In this document: piece after piece, positions 1 through 12,107 of the stretch | Position numbering within the stretch: the stretch's first letter is position 1 | How the letters are laid out: the number at the start of each line of letters is the position of its first letter | Source of the DNA: Chelonoidis abingdonii | Lineage: Eukaryota; Chordata; Testudines; Testudinidae | Reading direction: 5' to 3' | NCBI RefSeq assembly: GCF_003597395.2 | Contig: NC_133769.1 | Span: 177,224,541 to 177,288,540 of the forward strand | DNA length: 64,000 nucleotides | The notes under the pieces: model-generated | The model's database searches: none | What the model was told of the DNA's origin: nothing | The model's input: the letters and a program-made list of their open reading frames with translations, nothing else | Translations under genes and position numbers: made by a program

Positions 1-740
1 GATATTTAGGTATCTGAATAAAAGTGATCTGATTTTCAGAAATTATAAGCACCCATAAATACTAGTTAAGTCATTGGGAACTGTAGAGACTCAGCACCTT
101 TGAAAATCAGGCAACTTCTATTTAATTGCCAAAATATGAATTTAGGAGCTGACCTTTAGGCACCTAGGTTTGGAAATGTTGACCATACATTTTGTAACAT
201 TACCAACAGCATAATATGTATTCTTAAAAACTTACTTGATTTGAGAAATGTGACTCGTTTGAGTAAATAAGCATTTTATTATTGTGTTACGTCATTTCAG
301 ATCTGTGGTAATGCTGATTAATGCACTTCTTGGATGTGCGTCAGGCACTAGAGGTGTCCATTAATTAGGGTTGCTGCACAATCTGTCATGTCTTATTGCT
401 TAATTAATAAACATTAGATTAGCTATTGAGCTTTCTGAGGAAACGATTGTACTGATGAACAGATTGAGCTAAGAGTCTAGCTCACTAATACCGTGTGAGG
501 AAAGGAAGATTTATATCCGATGCATTCAGTTTACAGAACAGCTTTGAATGAGCTCTTCTGGGACACCTATTAGAGGCCGTTGTAAAAATTATTACATATT
601 GCAGAATTTGGATATTCAGAAAAAAATAATATTTAATGGATTGATTGAATATGCATAAAACTGCTGTAGCAAACTGAATAAACCTTCTCGCTCACTTAAC
701 AACAATATTGACATGTAAAAATTCACCATACACATTTCAC
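1..740. other. EPHA6 intron, mostly unannotated
   Basis: No exon is recognisable here. It is inferred to be EPHA6 intron because the next EPHA6 exon downstream is internal. At about 85-185 there is a decayed stretch with the TTTGAAAATCAGGC-type arm also seen in degenerate palindromic repeats at 21468 and 52488. Confidence 0.5.
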
Positions 741-743
741 TAA

Positions 744-3009
744 GGCCTGGTCTACACTACGCGTTTAAACCGAATTTAGCAGCGTTAAACCGATTTAACC
801 CTGCACCCATCCATACAACGAGGCCCTTTATATTGATATAAAGGGCTCTTTAAACCAGTTTCTGTATTCCTCTCCGATGAGAGGAGTAGCGCTGAAATCG
901 GTATTGCCATGTCGGATTAGAGTTAGTGTGGCCGCAAATCGACGGATGATCCCCAGGGCGGTACCCACAGTGGGCAGCCATGTGACCGCTCTGAAAGCAA
1001 TCTGGAAACTTGGAATGGCACTGGCCAAGGTAGACAGAAAAGCCCTGCGAAAACTTTTGAAATGTCATTTCCTGTTGCCGACAGGACCTCTGGATCAGCA
1101 GGGTGGCGATGCAGTCCCAAATCCAAAAAGAGCTGCCATAGCAATGGACCAATTACGGGAGATACTGATCTGATCGCCCGATGGGGAGACAAATCGTGGT
1201 AATCAAGAGTTCCGATACAGAAGATGAAGAATGACAAAGCATTTGAGAAGAAAATCTCCAGGCCTAATGATAGAACAGAGGCCACAAGCAGGGACCACAC
1301 AGTGCCATGGCAAAGCGTAACGGCAAACCAAAGAAATCAAACAGAATGCTCATTGAGGGAGGGATGGGGTACTGTTAGGACATTCCAAGCTATCCCCAAC
1401 AGTCCCTGTGGGTCTCCTAAAAAGTATTTGTATTCTTGCTGAGCTCCCAATGCGTAGGTTCAAAAACATTGTCTGGGTGTTCAGATATATCTCGCAATTT
1501 ACCCAGCCTCGCCCCCATGAAAAAAGGGAGAAAAGCATTTTTCTAATGCCATTGTTTCAATGTCACCTATGTCTACTGCATTGCTGCGTAGACACGGTGC
1601 TGGCTGATGAAACAGCACATCCCCTCCCCCCCCCTTCTCCCTTTCCTGATGCAGATTGGTACAAAATTGGGGAGAAACAGTCCATCATCCTGTGATGTGC
1701 GCCTGACTGCCTGTGGAGGGTCGGCTGGGGGCTCCTGTAAATGAAAAATGACTCCTGTCATTCCTGGCAAGATTGGTACAAAAGGCGCAGTAACGTCCCT
1801 CATCATAGCAGCTGGAGCCTGAGCCTCTCAGCCCACCTCCCCCTTTCGTGTTCTAAAGAAATAATTCTTTACATCCCCTGACTGATCATGAGCAAGCAGG
1901 AGGCGGTGCTCCTCCCCCAACCCCTTTAATGGTCCTGCCGTGGACTAATTCATAGCACTTGAGTGCCCCCCTCATTTATCTCGCTAAAAAGTCAGTGTTT
2001 CTTATCTTGCAATTCTTTATTACGTCATCACAAACAAATGGGGAACATTGCAATGGTAGCCCAGAGTTGGGAGGAGAAAAGCAACAGGAGGTGGTCAGGG
2101 CAACCCTCTAGAAGGCATGCCAGCCTCATTTCTGTGGGATCTAGGGGCTCGACCTGGAAGTGACGTGCTCTCTGGCTCTCTAGTAGAACTTCCCCATAAT
2201 CCGGTACATGACGATTATTTTAGAACAAATTAGATAAAGAAGGGAATTGACCCGGGGAGTCCATGCCATTTTTGTCCATGCACCCCCGGACGACCTCAGC
2301 GAGGCTAGCCAGGAGCACCGATGACAGCAGCAGACATACAAAATGATTGATAACTGTCATCGCCAATTTCCAATTGCAAACGGTACAAAATGATTGATAA
2401 CCGTCATCACCAATTTCCAATTGCAAACGGGTACAAAATGATTGATAACCATCATCTCATCACCAATTTACAGTGGCAGATGGTGCAATAGGGATGGTAA
2501 CCATCTCTGCTGCCTTGCAAAGGCAAATGAATGCTGCTGTGTAGCACTGCAGTACCGCCTCTGTCAGTAGCATCCAGTACACATATGGCTACACATACGG
2601 TGACAGTGACAAAAGGCAAAACAGGCTCCATGGTTGCCATGCTATGGCATCTGCCAGGGCAATCCAGGGAAAAAGGGCGTGAAATGATTGTCTGCCGTTG
2701 CTTTCACGGAGGAAGGATTGAGTGATGACATTTACCCAGAATCACCCGCGACACTGTTTTTGCACCATCATGCATTGGGATCTCAACCCAGAATTCCAAT
2801 GGGTGGGGGAAACTGCGGGAACTATGAGATAGCTATGGGATAGCTACCCACAGTGCAACACTCCAGAAATGGACGCTAGCCTCGGGACATGGATGCACAC
2901 CCACCGAATTAATGTGCTTAGTATGGCCGTGTGCACTCGACTTTATACAATCTGTTTTACAAAACCGGTTTATGTAAAATCAGAATAATCCCGTAATGTA
3001 GACATACCC
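744..3009. mobile_element. Large non-autonomous PIF/Harbinger-like DNA transposon
   Basis: The ends are imperfect terminal inverted repeats: GGCCTGGTCTACACTACG on the left pairs with the complement of CGTAATGTAGACATACCC on the right. The flanks are TAA on the left and TTA on the right, consistent with a TWA target with one change. The interior is AT- and CpG-rich near the left end and carries only short broken reading frames on either strand, so no functional transposase is encoded. A threefold tandem repeat lies at 2336-2475. The superfamily call is inferred from the TIR style and the 3-bp target. Confidence 0.6.
2336..2475. repeat. Tandem repeat, about 47 bp x 3, inside the 744-3009 transposon
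   Basis: Three consecutive units begin ACAAAATGATTGATAAC and continue through CAATTTCCAATTGCAAACG. The third unit diverges near its end (ATCTCATCACCAATTTACAG). The units are close in sequence, so the array expanded after or during spread of the host transposon. Confidence 0.8.
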
Positions 3010-3675
3010 TTAGAGAAAGAGAGTCTGGCTTTGACTATCTGATTTCTTCTTGATGAACTGAGTGAAATAAATTGATAGTTTCAGTCCAGTTCCTGCTGGT
3101 CAAGTGTTTACATCCGAAAACCAGAAGCACAGTTAGCGCTAATCAATCTTTTTGCTGGCAGTCTTAATGGAGAGTCCAAGGCACCGGTGGACCATGCTCC
3201 CCACACTTTTAACACCTTTTAACAGAAGAAATATAAGTGCAGAGTTCATGTCATGATAACTTCTGCCAGGGAGACACTACAGTTACAGCTTTCACCCATC
3301 AGGGGCTGATGTGGCACCAAAAGAGAGGGCAGTGGGCTCACCGCCAGAGCAGCCAGCCACAGAGATTCTCCTACAAAGATTCCAGCGCCCTTAGTCCAAG
3401 GACAAAATTGTTATGAACACTGAGCTAAACCTATTATCATTTCAGATTGAGAGCAATTGAACACTGATTTGCCAATGTGGGGAAGCTTCCACTGACTGGT
3501 GCAGCCTTTTCTATGTCTGTTCTGTAGACAGAGGAGGTAGGACTCCAGGAGAATCATTTGACACTTTCACCAGCCCTAAACTAGCTACAGAAAAGAATAT
3601 TAAAAGGGGTTTCAAAAAATGTCTTTCAGCTTCCACATTTTATCTCCCTAAAAGTCAAATGTGGGCTCGTTAGAT
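3010..3675. other. Unannotated EPHA6 intron
   Basis: No coding exon, RNA gene or repeat family was recognised between the Harbinger-like element and the hAT element at 3676. Confidence 0.4.
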
Positions 3676-4365
3676 CACGGGTGGGCCAACTATGGCCTGG
3701 GGGCCACATCCGGCCCTTCAGACATTTTAATCCTGCCCTCAAGCTTCTGCAGGGGAGTGGGGTCTGGGGCCTGCCCCGCTCCACACGTGCCATGGCTCCA
3801 TGTGGCTCTCAGAAGCAGCAGCATGTCCCCCCCTCCGTATCCTACATGTAGTGCAGCAAGGGAGCTCCACACGCTGCCCCCGCCCCAAGCACAGGCCTCA
3901 CAGCTCCCATTGGCTGGCAACTGTGACCAGTGGAAGCTGCAGGGGCCGCATCTATGGACAGGGCAGTGTGCAGAGCTGCCTGGCCATGCCTCCACATAGG
4001 AGCCGGAGAGAGGACATGCCGCTGCTTGTGGGAGCTGCTTGAGGTAAGCACTGCCTGGAGCCTGCACCCCTGACCCTTTCCAGCATCCCAAACCCCTACC
4101 CCAGCCCTGATCCCCCTCCCACCCTCCAAACCCCTTGGTCCCACATTCCTGCACCCCAGAGCCCACACCACCAGCTGGAGCCCTCACTCCCCCCCACCCG
4201 CAACCCTGCCCCAGCCCGGAACCCCCTCATGCACGCTCAACTCCTCATTTCTGGCCCCACCCCAGAGTCCACACCCCAGCTCCCAATTTTGTGAGGATTT
4301 ATGGCCTGCCATACAATTTCTACCCTCAGATGTGGCTCTCGGACCAAAAAGTTTGCCCACCCCGG
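3676..4365. mobile_element. Non-autonomous hAT element, family A (copy 1)
   Basis: The ends match the family A TIR CAGGGGTGGGCAAACT with a few changes, and the right end reads AAAGTTTGCCCACCCC. The flanks CGTTAGAT and CCTTAGAT form an 8-bp target-site duplication with one mismatch, diagnostic of hAT transposition. The GC-rich interior gives long chance reading frames on both strands (for example 3690-4187 minus) that resemble no protein I recognise. Confidence 0.85.
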
Positions 4366-4439
4366 CCTTAGATGTTGTACCTTACCAAGACTGGCCTTCT
4401 GTTCTCAGCTATATATATGCCTAACTCCTCTTGTTCAGA

Positions 4440-4690
4440 AGCAGGGAGAGTGGATGGCAGGGACTCTATAGAATTCTAGACCTGCCTTTGACACTTGCCT
4501 CCTACTGTACAGTTTGGCAAACTTGCATCATCTCTTTGCCCCAGGTTCTTTATCTGAAAATGGGGATAATAATACTTGCCTCACAGTATGAATATCAATC
4601 AGTCAATGTTCATATAGTGCTTTGAAGATAAAAAGTGCCATATATGCTATTAATAATAGAGAATTATTAATTATTATTTCAACAGTAGTC
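4440..4690 (+). repeat. MIR-type SINE
   Basis: The segment around 4555-4680 has the MIR core and tail pattern: a Cys/Leu-rich-looking T tract, then AAATGGGGATAATAATAC, CCTCACAG and an AT-rich end with AGTGCTTTGAAGAT. The 5' boundary is approximate. Confidence 0.75.
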
Positions 4691-6600
4691 TACATCTCTA
4701 CGTATATTGAAATTTTCCTTTTGAACAAGATAATAAAATTAATGGACCATGACTCCCCTACCAAAGAAATTATAAAATGTAATGGGTCAAAGAAAATATA
4801 AATGCCAATGAAATCCTTTTTAAAATAATGTCTTTCAGAAAAACCTCATCAGCTTTGTATTGGCATGACTGTTGAATGTTTTATGCTTAATAAAAAGTGT
4901 GAAGCATTTACTTTTGACCTAGAAAGTAAAAACCCCGTTCAGAAATTAATCATTTGCAACAAGTACTGTAATATATTAGGCTGATATCTGTTTTTCTGGG
5001 CAGCTAAAGATTGCAACTTCAGTGACATGTATCCAAGAAAATCTATCTACTATTGTAGTAAGTAACTAAGTTTTCTGTAGCTACTTCTGATAGACCTCGA
5101 TTCCTTCCTGCTTTTTAGAATAGAAGCCATACAGTTGAAATCATTTTTGATTCATTGCATTAGGTGATACTTAACATTTCTTGTTGAACTTTTGGGCTGG
5201 ATGACATCCAAGATTGGCATATAGTCAACTGGCCTCCTAGCAAACAGTTTGTGCGGCTGTATCCTTCCTCTGGCAGTGGGGCTTCCCATGGCAGCAAGAC
5301 CTCCTTTATGAAGAACTTACTCACAGAGCTCCTTTCTTTGTTCTTCTGTCCACCTAGTACTTTCCTTTCCTTCCTACAGTTATCAATAGTTACCAATTCC
5401 ACACATGGTGTGTGTATTATAGCTGCCTGTCTCTATAGACAGAGAGATTTGAACACCTACATATGTATATAGATACAGAGGGTGAGGAGTGTGATAAAAA
5501 GGCTTTATCAGCCTGAGTTTGGGTTGGCCATATTACCTAATGAGAAAATTGTGTTTGATAATGAAATGGTTGTCGTGGAAAAATACATGTTTATTGCGCA
5601 GAATGAAAGGGTTCTGATGACTCTGTTGCTGCAGAAGACATAAATAATCCCCTATTGTGGTAATTTCAGTTGCTGACATTTTCTCCTCTATGGACAGAGT
5701 TTTTTCTCCTGAAAATAAGCATGGAGGGGAAAATTTCGAGAAGATTTCCATGTAGGCTAACTCCTGAAAATGATCTAGTGTTTATCCCATTGAGAGGAAA
5801 GGTAACAGCATGAATGAGGAGGCAGGGACTCCTAATCACATGGAACCTGAGGACCTGCAAGAAATCTGAGGCCAAAATCTACAATTTCCAGGACACTTGC
5901 AACACATTTGTCCCTCTGCACACACTCTCCTGGTTCATACCCCAGGCAGCACAGCCAGCTCCCCCATTAGTCTCTGATCTATCAGTGAACGTTACACCTA
6001 AGCATGTAGGAAGTGGAAGAAGCTACAAATTGGAATATCTCTGTGGCAAATTATGCTAACTTGTGAGTAAAGCATACCAGCTATGCTGAGTGGTTCAAAA
6101 CTTACCCCACCACAATCCCAATTGCCCATATAGCTCTCAACACGTTGTTTATGCACAGTAGGTTTCTGCCAGTGTACACTGTTGCTCAGCTCTCGTTTCT
6201 AAAAATTCAGGCCCAGCCGAGTGCAGTTACCATGCTCTCTCTTCCCTCTGCCTCACAAGTGAAGGGGAACACAAGTCTTAATGTATCTTCATTACTGTTA
6301 TTAGCATAATGCCTGCAGCATAAACAGAATTCAGAAAGAGAGCAAGCTAGAGTCCCATGCTAATAGGATTGAAAATACAGAAGCTACAGCTATAAAGCAT
6401 TGCTTCATTGTAAATAATGTAATGTGCACTCTGCCTGCTGTATTGATTGTATGTGCAATGCACACATGTATGTGTATGTATAATTATACTAAGATATATA
6501 AAATGTCACTTGAATGCAGAGTGCCTGCTTTCAACAGGTATACGTCTCACAAAGGCCAATGTATTATTGTAAGTATTGTGATTTACTTTTCAGTGGACAT
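4691..6600. other. Unannotated EPHA6 intron
   Basis: AT-rich intronic sequence. Open frames of 60-80 codons at 5160-5402, 5251-5472 and 5814-6059 overlap each other on both strands and resemble no family I know, so they are treated as chance. No exon or repeat boundary could be supported. Confidence 0.4.
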
Positions 6601-7130
6601 TGTATACGGGTTGTTGTCCTTGGAACAGCTGCTGCTTTCCCTCCATGTGCAGAAGCATAACTACATCATTCTCTTCTTTCAACGGCTCCACGGGCTCCCT
6701 TTTCATTTCAGGATCTAGTAAACATTCCAGTCTTCGTTTTTAAACCTTTCATGAACTCACTCCAGCTGACCTCTCACAGAACTTGTCTGTTTCTGCTTTC
6801 CTTCCTGCTCTCTCCACTTATGTAGCACTGGCCTGTTTCTCACTTTTAGCCGTCTCACAGAGTTACTAAACAAAGCCACCTCCTCTTCAGCTCCCCCTAC
6901 ATGGAACAGTTTTCCTATATCTGATCTGTCCATTTCTTTTCAAACCTCAGCTGAAAACATATCTTTCCACCCCTGCCAATCCTTGCAGTTTCATTTTCCT
7001 GGTATTTTTATCTAACACTGTAATTTCAGCTTATTATTATTATATAACACACACACACACACCCCTAAAGTATTATAAGATGCAGGTTTTATAAAAGGTG
7101 CTGTACAAGATAAAGTTGCATTATGCTGTA
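6600..7130 (+). repeat. L2-like LINE, 3' end fragment
   Basis: Around 6675-6718 the frame reads QRLHGLPFHFRI followed by a stop, matching the conserved LHWLPV..RI segment near the end of L2 reverse transcriptases. It is followed by the usual pyrimidine-rich C-terminal stretch with CTCCCCCTACATGGAACAG, an AT-rich region with a CA microsatellite (about 7047-7062), and AAGGTGCTGTACAAGATAAAG-like L2 tail sequence at 7096-7116. It is a 5'-truncated, inactive copy. Confidence 0.7.
7047..7063. repeat. (CA)n microsatellite
   Basis: Short uninterrupted CA run inside the L2 tail. Confidence 0.8.
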
Positions 7131-7728
7131 TTGCAAAATGGCTTTCATTGTCTGGATCGGTCATATTCAGTCCTGAAGAGCAAGAGAACCACTTTGTCAT
7201 CAAATGAAGTTACTGGGGACCAGACATTGCACTGTGGTATTTGCACTGTGACAATCTCATTACAGCATGACATTGGCATGTATTAATGCAATGTCACAAT
7301 GCAAATATCAGAGCACATTAGTATGAGATTATTTTGTTGGCTTCCTGACTTCAGGTTGCTGAAGAGGAAAAGGATGTTTCTTATTTCTCTCCTCTTCTCT
7401 CCTTCACAGTCTCTTAATAGAAAGGTTAATAATAATAGAATAAATAGTAGAAATAGTTAAAAATAATAGAATGGGACACACTTTTGTGATTAATGCTTTG
7501 TGACTAATGCTTTGCTGGCTCTGTCTGAGACTGAAAGTGTAGTGTAAAGAACACTAGTCAAAATCCTGGCCTCCACCCTATCTGCATGTGAGAATCTCAG
7601 AGCTGCATACAATGCTAGACCATGAAGGTGTCTTCATCTTAATTTATCATTGGTCTGCATTCCTAGTTTGATATTGTCCGTGTGTGTTAATATGATGCTC
7701 TATAATCACCCCTATTATCTTTGTTTAG

Positions 7729-7922
7729 GTTATACTGTCTATAGAAGAAGGTTACAGGCTTCCAGCTCCTATGGGCTGCCCAGCTTCTCTCCACCAACTT
7801 ATGCTTCACTGCTGGCAAAAAGAGAGAAACCACCGGCCGAAGTTTACTGACATTGTCAGCTTCCTAGACAAACTGATCCGCAACCCCAGCTCCCTTCATA
7901 CCCTAGTGGAGGATGTACTTGT
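7729..7922 (+). CDS. EPHA6: EPHA6 internal exon: C-terminal end of tyrosine kinase domain
   Basis: EPHA6 is a single-pass Eph receptor tyrosine kinase that binds ephrin-A ligands in neuronal membranes. This 194-nt exon follows an acceptor (TTTGTTTAG) and ends before a GTAAG donor, splitting a Val codon after two bases. It encodes 64 full codons starting [15 protein letters not shown], then the subdomain XI signature [10 protein letters not shown] with the conserved Arg, the [14 protein letters not shown] helix, and the start of the kinase-SAM linker. The 194-nt length and phase are those of the equivalent exon in other EPH genes. The wording fits EPHA6 better than EPHA3, EPHA5 or EPHA7, and the downstream exons and the ARL6 neighbour support it. 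The preceding 150-nt kinase exon was looked for in 1-7700 and not found, so it lies to the left. Confidence 0.95.
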
Positions 7923-9964
7923 GTAAGACTCACTTCAGTGCTCTTTACTCATACAATCATGACTGTCATCAGATAACATAGTGGATTATGTAAGGACGGG
8001 ATATCCTGACACAACTCTGAGCTCAGCTAGTGCTTAGCTGTTAAGTGTTGAGTGTTTAAAATCATTCTGAGTCTCTTATAAAGTGTATTTTATTATCAAA
8101 TGAAACTGGTGAAATTGCAAACAAAAGGACTTTTTTTTCTCAAGCACATTGATAGCCATTTATCTTTTTTGGTCCAGCATTTTCATCTCTCTCTTTTGTT
8201 TGTTCTCTGTCAGTCTTTGGTCTTCATGAGTCTCCTCTCTGTTTTTCCACCTTTTGTTTGGTGTTTGTCCTATACTCTTGTTTTCTAAGTTCCCTCTTTA
8301 ATTTTCTTCTCTCTTCAATGCTCTGTCTCTTCATTTGAAAAGCACAGTGTGTGAACAGTGGTAACTGCCTTAGAGTATTATCCTTCTGAATCTATCTATA
8401 CTCCATACTTGCTAAGTCATGCTCCCCTTAGTGGAAGAGGGATATTAATATAACAAATCTATGGTACTCCCATTCCACAACAAATTTCTGGAGGAGCTAC
8501 CCAAAACTTCCTCCCTATTCCCAAAGTAATGTTATGCACATGAATAAAGCAGATTTTAGGTGTAGAGCTGTTGAAGAAATGACTGGCCACTTTGTAATCA
8601 CAGTGAGCTAAAGTCATCCTAGCTGTAAACTGAAATCAGTGACTTTGTATCAGGGATGAATTTGGCCCTACTCATTCATTAATGGCAAAATTCACTCCAG
8701 TGTGAAGGCCCCTCTGAGCCTCTTAATAATTCATAGCTTCACTGCAGGTTTTGCGTGGGGTGATGCAGTGTCCTGAGCCAGGGATAGTGTCTAGCCCACC
8801 TGGGGCGGGGGGGGCGGTCCATGGGGGTCTGCACCAGAAGTGTGGAGAGAGGCTGGTAGCTAGAGCTAAGTTTGGGGCTGGTGGTTTGCCACAAGTAAGC
8901 TTGAGGGGAATGGCTGTTAGGTAAACCCAGACTAGGTTTAGAGCTGTGGCTGTCTGGCCACCCCAAATTTGTGAGTTAGTTGGGGTTGGTTTGTTTCCCC
9001 ACACTAGAGTCAGAGCTTAGCAAGTGGTGTCTTGCTAAGGCTAGGTTTGGAGTGGTATTTGCCCCTGTAAGTTGCCCCACTGAAATTAGAATATATCTTT
9101 CTTTTAAAAAGTACTCCAAAACACTTATAAACTATCATGTGCTTCTTTTAGAAAATATACTTTCAAAGTTATGTTTTTAATTACAAAATACTGATTCTTC
9201 AGAGTGTTACAAATTTCTGTTGTTCAACTTGTGATTTAATCAATTTTAGAAGGTTTGTTTTAAAATAGTTTCAGATTTGCACCTGTCCCTCAGTCTCCTT
9301 GCCCATTTTTGTGGTTTTACTATATTTTTTTTCATATTTTATAAAATGTTTCCCACCTCCTACCCCCACCCCATGTGCTCTGTGAAAGAACCACACAGGC
9401 TGGTGAAAATAGCAGACAAAATAATTTACAAACCAATTATACACAATGTGCTGCCAAATGCATAAAGTCATTGGGAGCTGGGAATAGTCCCCACTGCGTG
9501 GGTTAAAGTCCAAAGGAAATAACAGGGAAACAACCCAACAGAGAATGTTGTTTTCTCTAATCTCTTAATTTTTACTTGAAACAATAGGAGGTTAAAAAAT
9601 ATTGAGACAGAAGTGTGATTGAATTAGCTGTACCCTTTTATTTTTGTTTATTATCATACATAAAATCCCATGAAAATCAGAGTATAAAATGTAGTTCTTA
9701 TTTGCTCTTTAGGTTAGTACTCCAGCTGCTGCAACCATTGCCTAATAATGTGGCAATAAACAGCCATTCCCTTTTTCATCTATTTTCTATGTAGATAAAG
9801 GTAAAAGTTATTACCCAGCATGGTATTAATACTTTTTCATTCTAACTGTGCTATTTTCCCATAATAGCTAAGGTTAAATGTGCTTTTATACCCTCTGCTT
9901 TGCTTTGGTGGGTTTCAAAATTAGTCATTATCTTCATCCCAAGAGTTTAAATTCTTCATCAAGT

Positions 9965-10243
9965 GCTAGTCCGTATACATATTCCACAGCTGGGGTGTGT
10001 TGGCTTGGTGTGCAGGCACTGGAGAATTTTCTAGTCAACAGTACCCACTGGGGTGCCAAATGCACCTTTCATCTCCTCATGCATTCTGTGAGGGTACAAC
10101 AGGTGATGCTGCCAAGCCACAGCTAGTTCCTTCTGTACCACCCACGGGTACATTTTGGAGCAACTCTCTTCAGATTTTCCTCCAATTTGACTTCTAGTTA
10201 GTTAGCCTTGTTATTTTAGTCAGATAGGTGCCGGTGAACACGG
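9965..10243 (+). mobile_element. DIRS-like retroelement, left part with inverted terminal repeat
   Basis: The segment from CATATTCCACAGCTGGGG through TTTCTAGTCAACAGTACCCA (about 9976-10050) is the inverted counterpart of 13070-13150. Terminal inverted repeats rather than direct LTRs, plus the gag-like and RNase H-like pieces further right, point to a DIRS-type tyrosine-recombinase retroelement. The left part is cut off at 10254 by a Penelope-like insertion. Confidence 0.65.
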
Positions 10244-10254
10244 CAGGAAGAGGG
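10244..10254. repeat. Target-site duplication (left) of Penelope copy 1
   Basis: CAGGAAGAGGG occurs here and again at 12087-12097, exactly flanking the Penelope-like insertion. Confidence 0.85.
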
Positions 10255-12086
10255 TATCAGAGGGGTGGCTGTGTTAGTCTGGATCTGTAAAAGCAGCAAA
10301 GAATTCTGTGGCACCTTATAGACTAACCAACGTTTTGGAGCATGAGCTTTTGTGGGTGAATACCTACTTCGTCAGATGCATGTAGTGGAAATTTCCAGGG
10401 GCAGGTATATATATGCAAGCAAGCTAGAGATAACGAGGTTAGTTCAAATCAGGGAGGATGAGGCCCTGTTCTAGCAGTTGAGATGTGAAAACCAAGGGAG
10501 TAGAAACTGGTTTTGTAGTTGGCAAGCCATTCACAGTCTTTGTTTAATCCTGAGCNNNNNNNNNNNNNNNNNNNNNNNNNNNNNNNNNNNNNNNNNNNNN
10601 NNNNNNNNNNNNNNNNNNNNNNNNNNNNNNNNNNNNNNNNNNNNNNNNNNNNNNNNNNNNNNNNNNNNNNNNNNNNNNNNNNNNNNNNNNNNNNNNNNNN
10701 NNNNNNNNNNNNNNNNNNNNNNNNNNNNNNNNNNNNNNNNNNNNNNNNNNNNNNNNNNNNNNNNNNNNNNNNNNNNNNNNNNNNNNNNNNNNNNNNNNNN
10801 NNNNNNNNNNNNNNNNNNNNNNNNNNNNNNNNNNNNNNNNNNNNNNNNNNNNNNNNNNNNNNNNNNNNNNNNNNNNNNNNNNNNNNNNNNNNNNNNNNNN
10901 NNNNNNNNNNNNNNNNNNNNNNNNNNNNNNNNNNNNNNNNNNNNNNNNNNNNNNNNNNNNNNNNNNNNNNNNNNNNNNNNNNNNNNNNNNNNNNNNNNNN
11001 NNNNNNNNNNNNNNNNNNNNNNNNNNNNNNNNNNNNNNNNNNNNNNNNNNNNNNNNNNNNNNNNNNNNNNNNNNNNNNNNNNNNNNNNNNNNNNNNNNNN
11101 NNNNNNNNNNNNNNNNNNNNNNNNNNNNNNNNNNNNNNNNNNNNNNNNNNNNNNNNNNNNNNNNNNNNNNNNNNNNNNNNNNNNNNNNNNNNNNNNNNNN
11201 NNNNNNNNNNNNNNNNNNNNNNNNNNNNNNNNNNNNNNNNNNNNNNNNNNNNNNNNNNNNNNNNNNNNNNNNNNNNNNNNNNNNNNNNNNNNNNNNNNNN
11301 NNNNNNNNNNNNNNNNNNNNNNNNNNNNNNNNNNNNNNNNNNNNNNNNNNNNNNNNNNNNNNNNNNNNNNNNNNNNNNNNNNNNNNNNNNNNNNNNNNNN
11401 NNNNNNNNNNNNNNNNNNNNNNNNNNNGTAGGTTTTTGGTATAGGGTGGTGTTAATATGACCATCACTTATTTGCACCGTGGTGTCTAGGAAGTGGACCT
11501 CCCGTGTAGATTGGTCCAGGCTGAGGTTGATGGTGCGGTGGAAGCTGTTGAAATCGTGGTGGAATTTTTCCAGAGTCTCCTTCCCCTGGGTCCAGATGAT
11601 GAAGATGTCATCAGTGTAGCGTAGGTAGAGAAGGGGCATGAGTGGACGACAGCTGAGGAAGCGTTGTTCCAAGTCGGCCATAAAAATATTGGCATATTGT
11701 TTGGCCATGCGGGTGCCTATAATGATGCCATTGATCTGGAGATATATATTGTCATCAAATTTGAAATAGTTGTGTGTGAGAATAAAGGCACAGAGCTCAG
11801 CAGCCAGTTGTGCTGTGGCATCATCAGGGATACTGTTCCTGACAGATTGTATTCCATCTGTGTGGGGGATGTTTGTGTAGAGAGCCTCTACATTCATGGT
11901 GGCTAGGATGGTGTTTTCTGGAAGGTCACCAGGAAATCAGTGGTGTCACGGAGGTAGCTGGGAGTGCTGGTAGCATAGGGTCTGAGTAGAGAGTCCACAT
12001 ATCCAGACAGTCATTCAGTGAGAGTGCCAATGCCCGAGACGATGGAGCGTCCAGGATTTCCGGACCCTTCTCCATGGACCCTTCTC
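10255..12086 (-). mobile_element. Penelope-like retroelement copy 1, degenerate, with assembly gap
   Basis: On the minus strand, 11428-11897 encodes a reverse transcriptase core: NVEALYTNIP (motif A region), GTRMAKQYANIFMADLEQR (where Penelope relatives usually have a Pro after Ala) and the catalytic box RYTDDIFIIW. Further upstream on the same strand (about 11940-12060) SIVSGIGTLTE and DSLLRPYATSTPSYL follow in other frames, showing a stop and a frameshift. After the gap, the C-terminus (LNKDCEWLANYKTS) and the characteristic tail down to TATCAGAGGGG at 10255 match copy 2. An 11-bp duplication flanks it. It is not functional as read. Confidence 0.85.
10556..11427. other. Assembly gap (872 N)
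   Basis: All bases are N. The gap lies between the GIY-YIG C-terminus and the reverse-transcriptase thumb of the Penelope copy. Any reading frame crossing it is an artefact. The true length may differ, since the missing part is repetitive. Confidence 0.99.
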
Positions 12087-12107
12087 CAGGAAGAGGGACC
12101 CTTCTCC
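12062..12107. repeat. Three copies of GGACCCTTCTCC at the Penelope 5' junction
   Basis: Copies at 12062-12073, 12076-12087 and 12096-12107. The last is in the flanking DIRS sequence; the first two lie at the Penelope 5' end, looking like target-derived filler made during insertion. Confidence 0.75.

Noticed and set aside
923..1300. 125-codon minus frame
   Set aside because: Inside the Harbinger-like element; overlapping frames on both strands and no transposase motif.
2336..2475. Possible CRISPR-like repeat array
   Set aside because: Units are contiguous without unique spacers, in a vertebrate transposon; it is a tandem repeat.
3690..4187. 165-codon minus frame
   Set aside because: It lies entirely in a hAT element with target duplication; composition-driven.
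1..7700. Preceding EPHA6 kinase exon
   Set aside because: No sequence encoding the SYGERPYWDM-type segment was found, so it is presumed to lie left of the window.
10449..11897. A 482-codon minus-strand open frame
   Set aside because: It crosses 872 unknown bases. Only the right part (reverse transcriptase) and the short left end are real sequence, and both belong to a degenerate Penelope copy.
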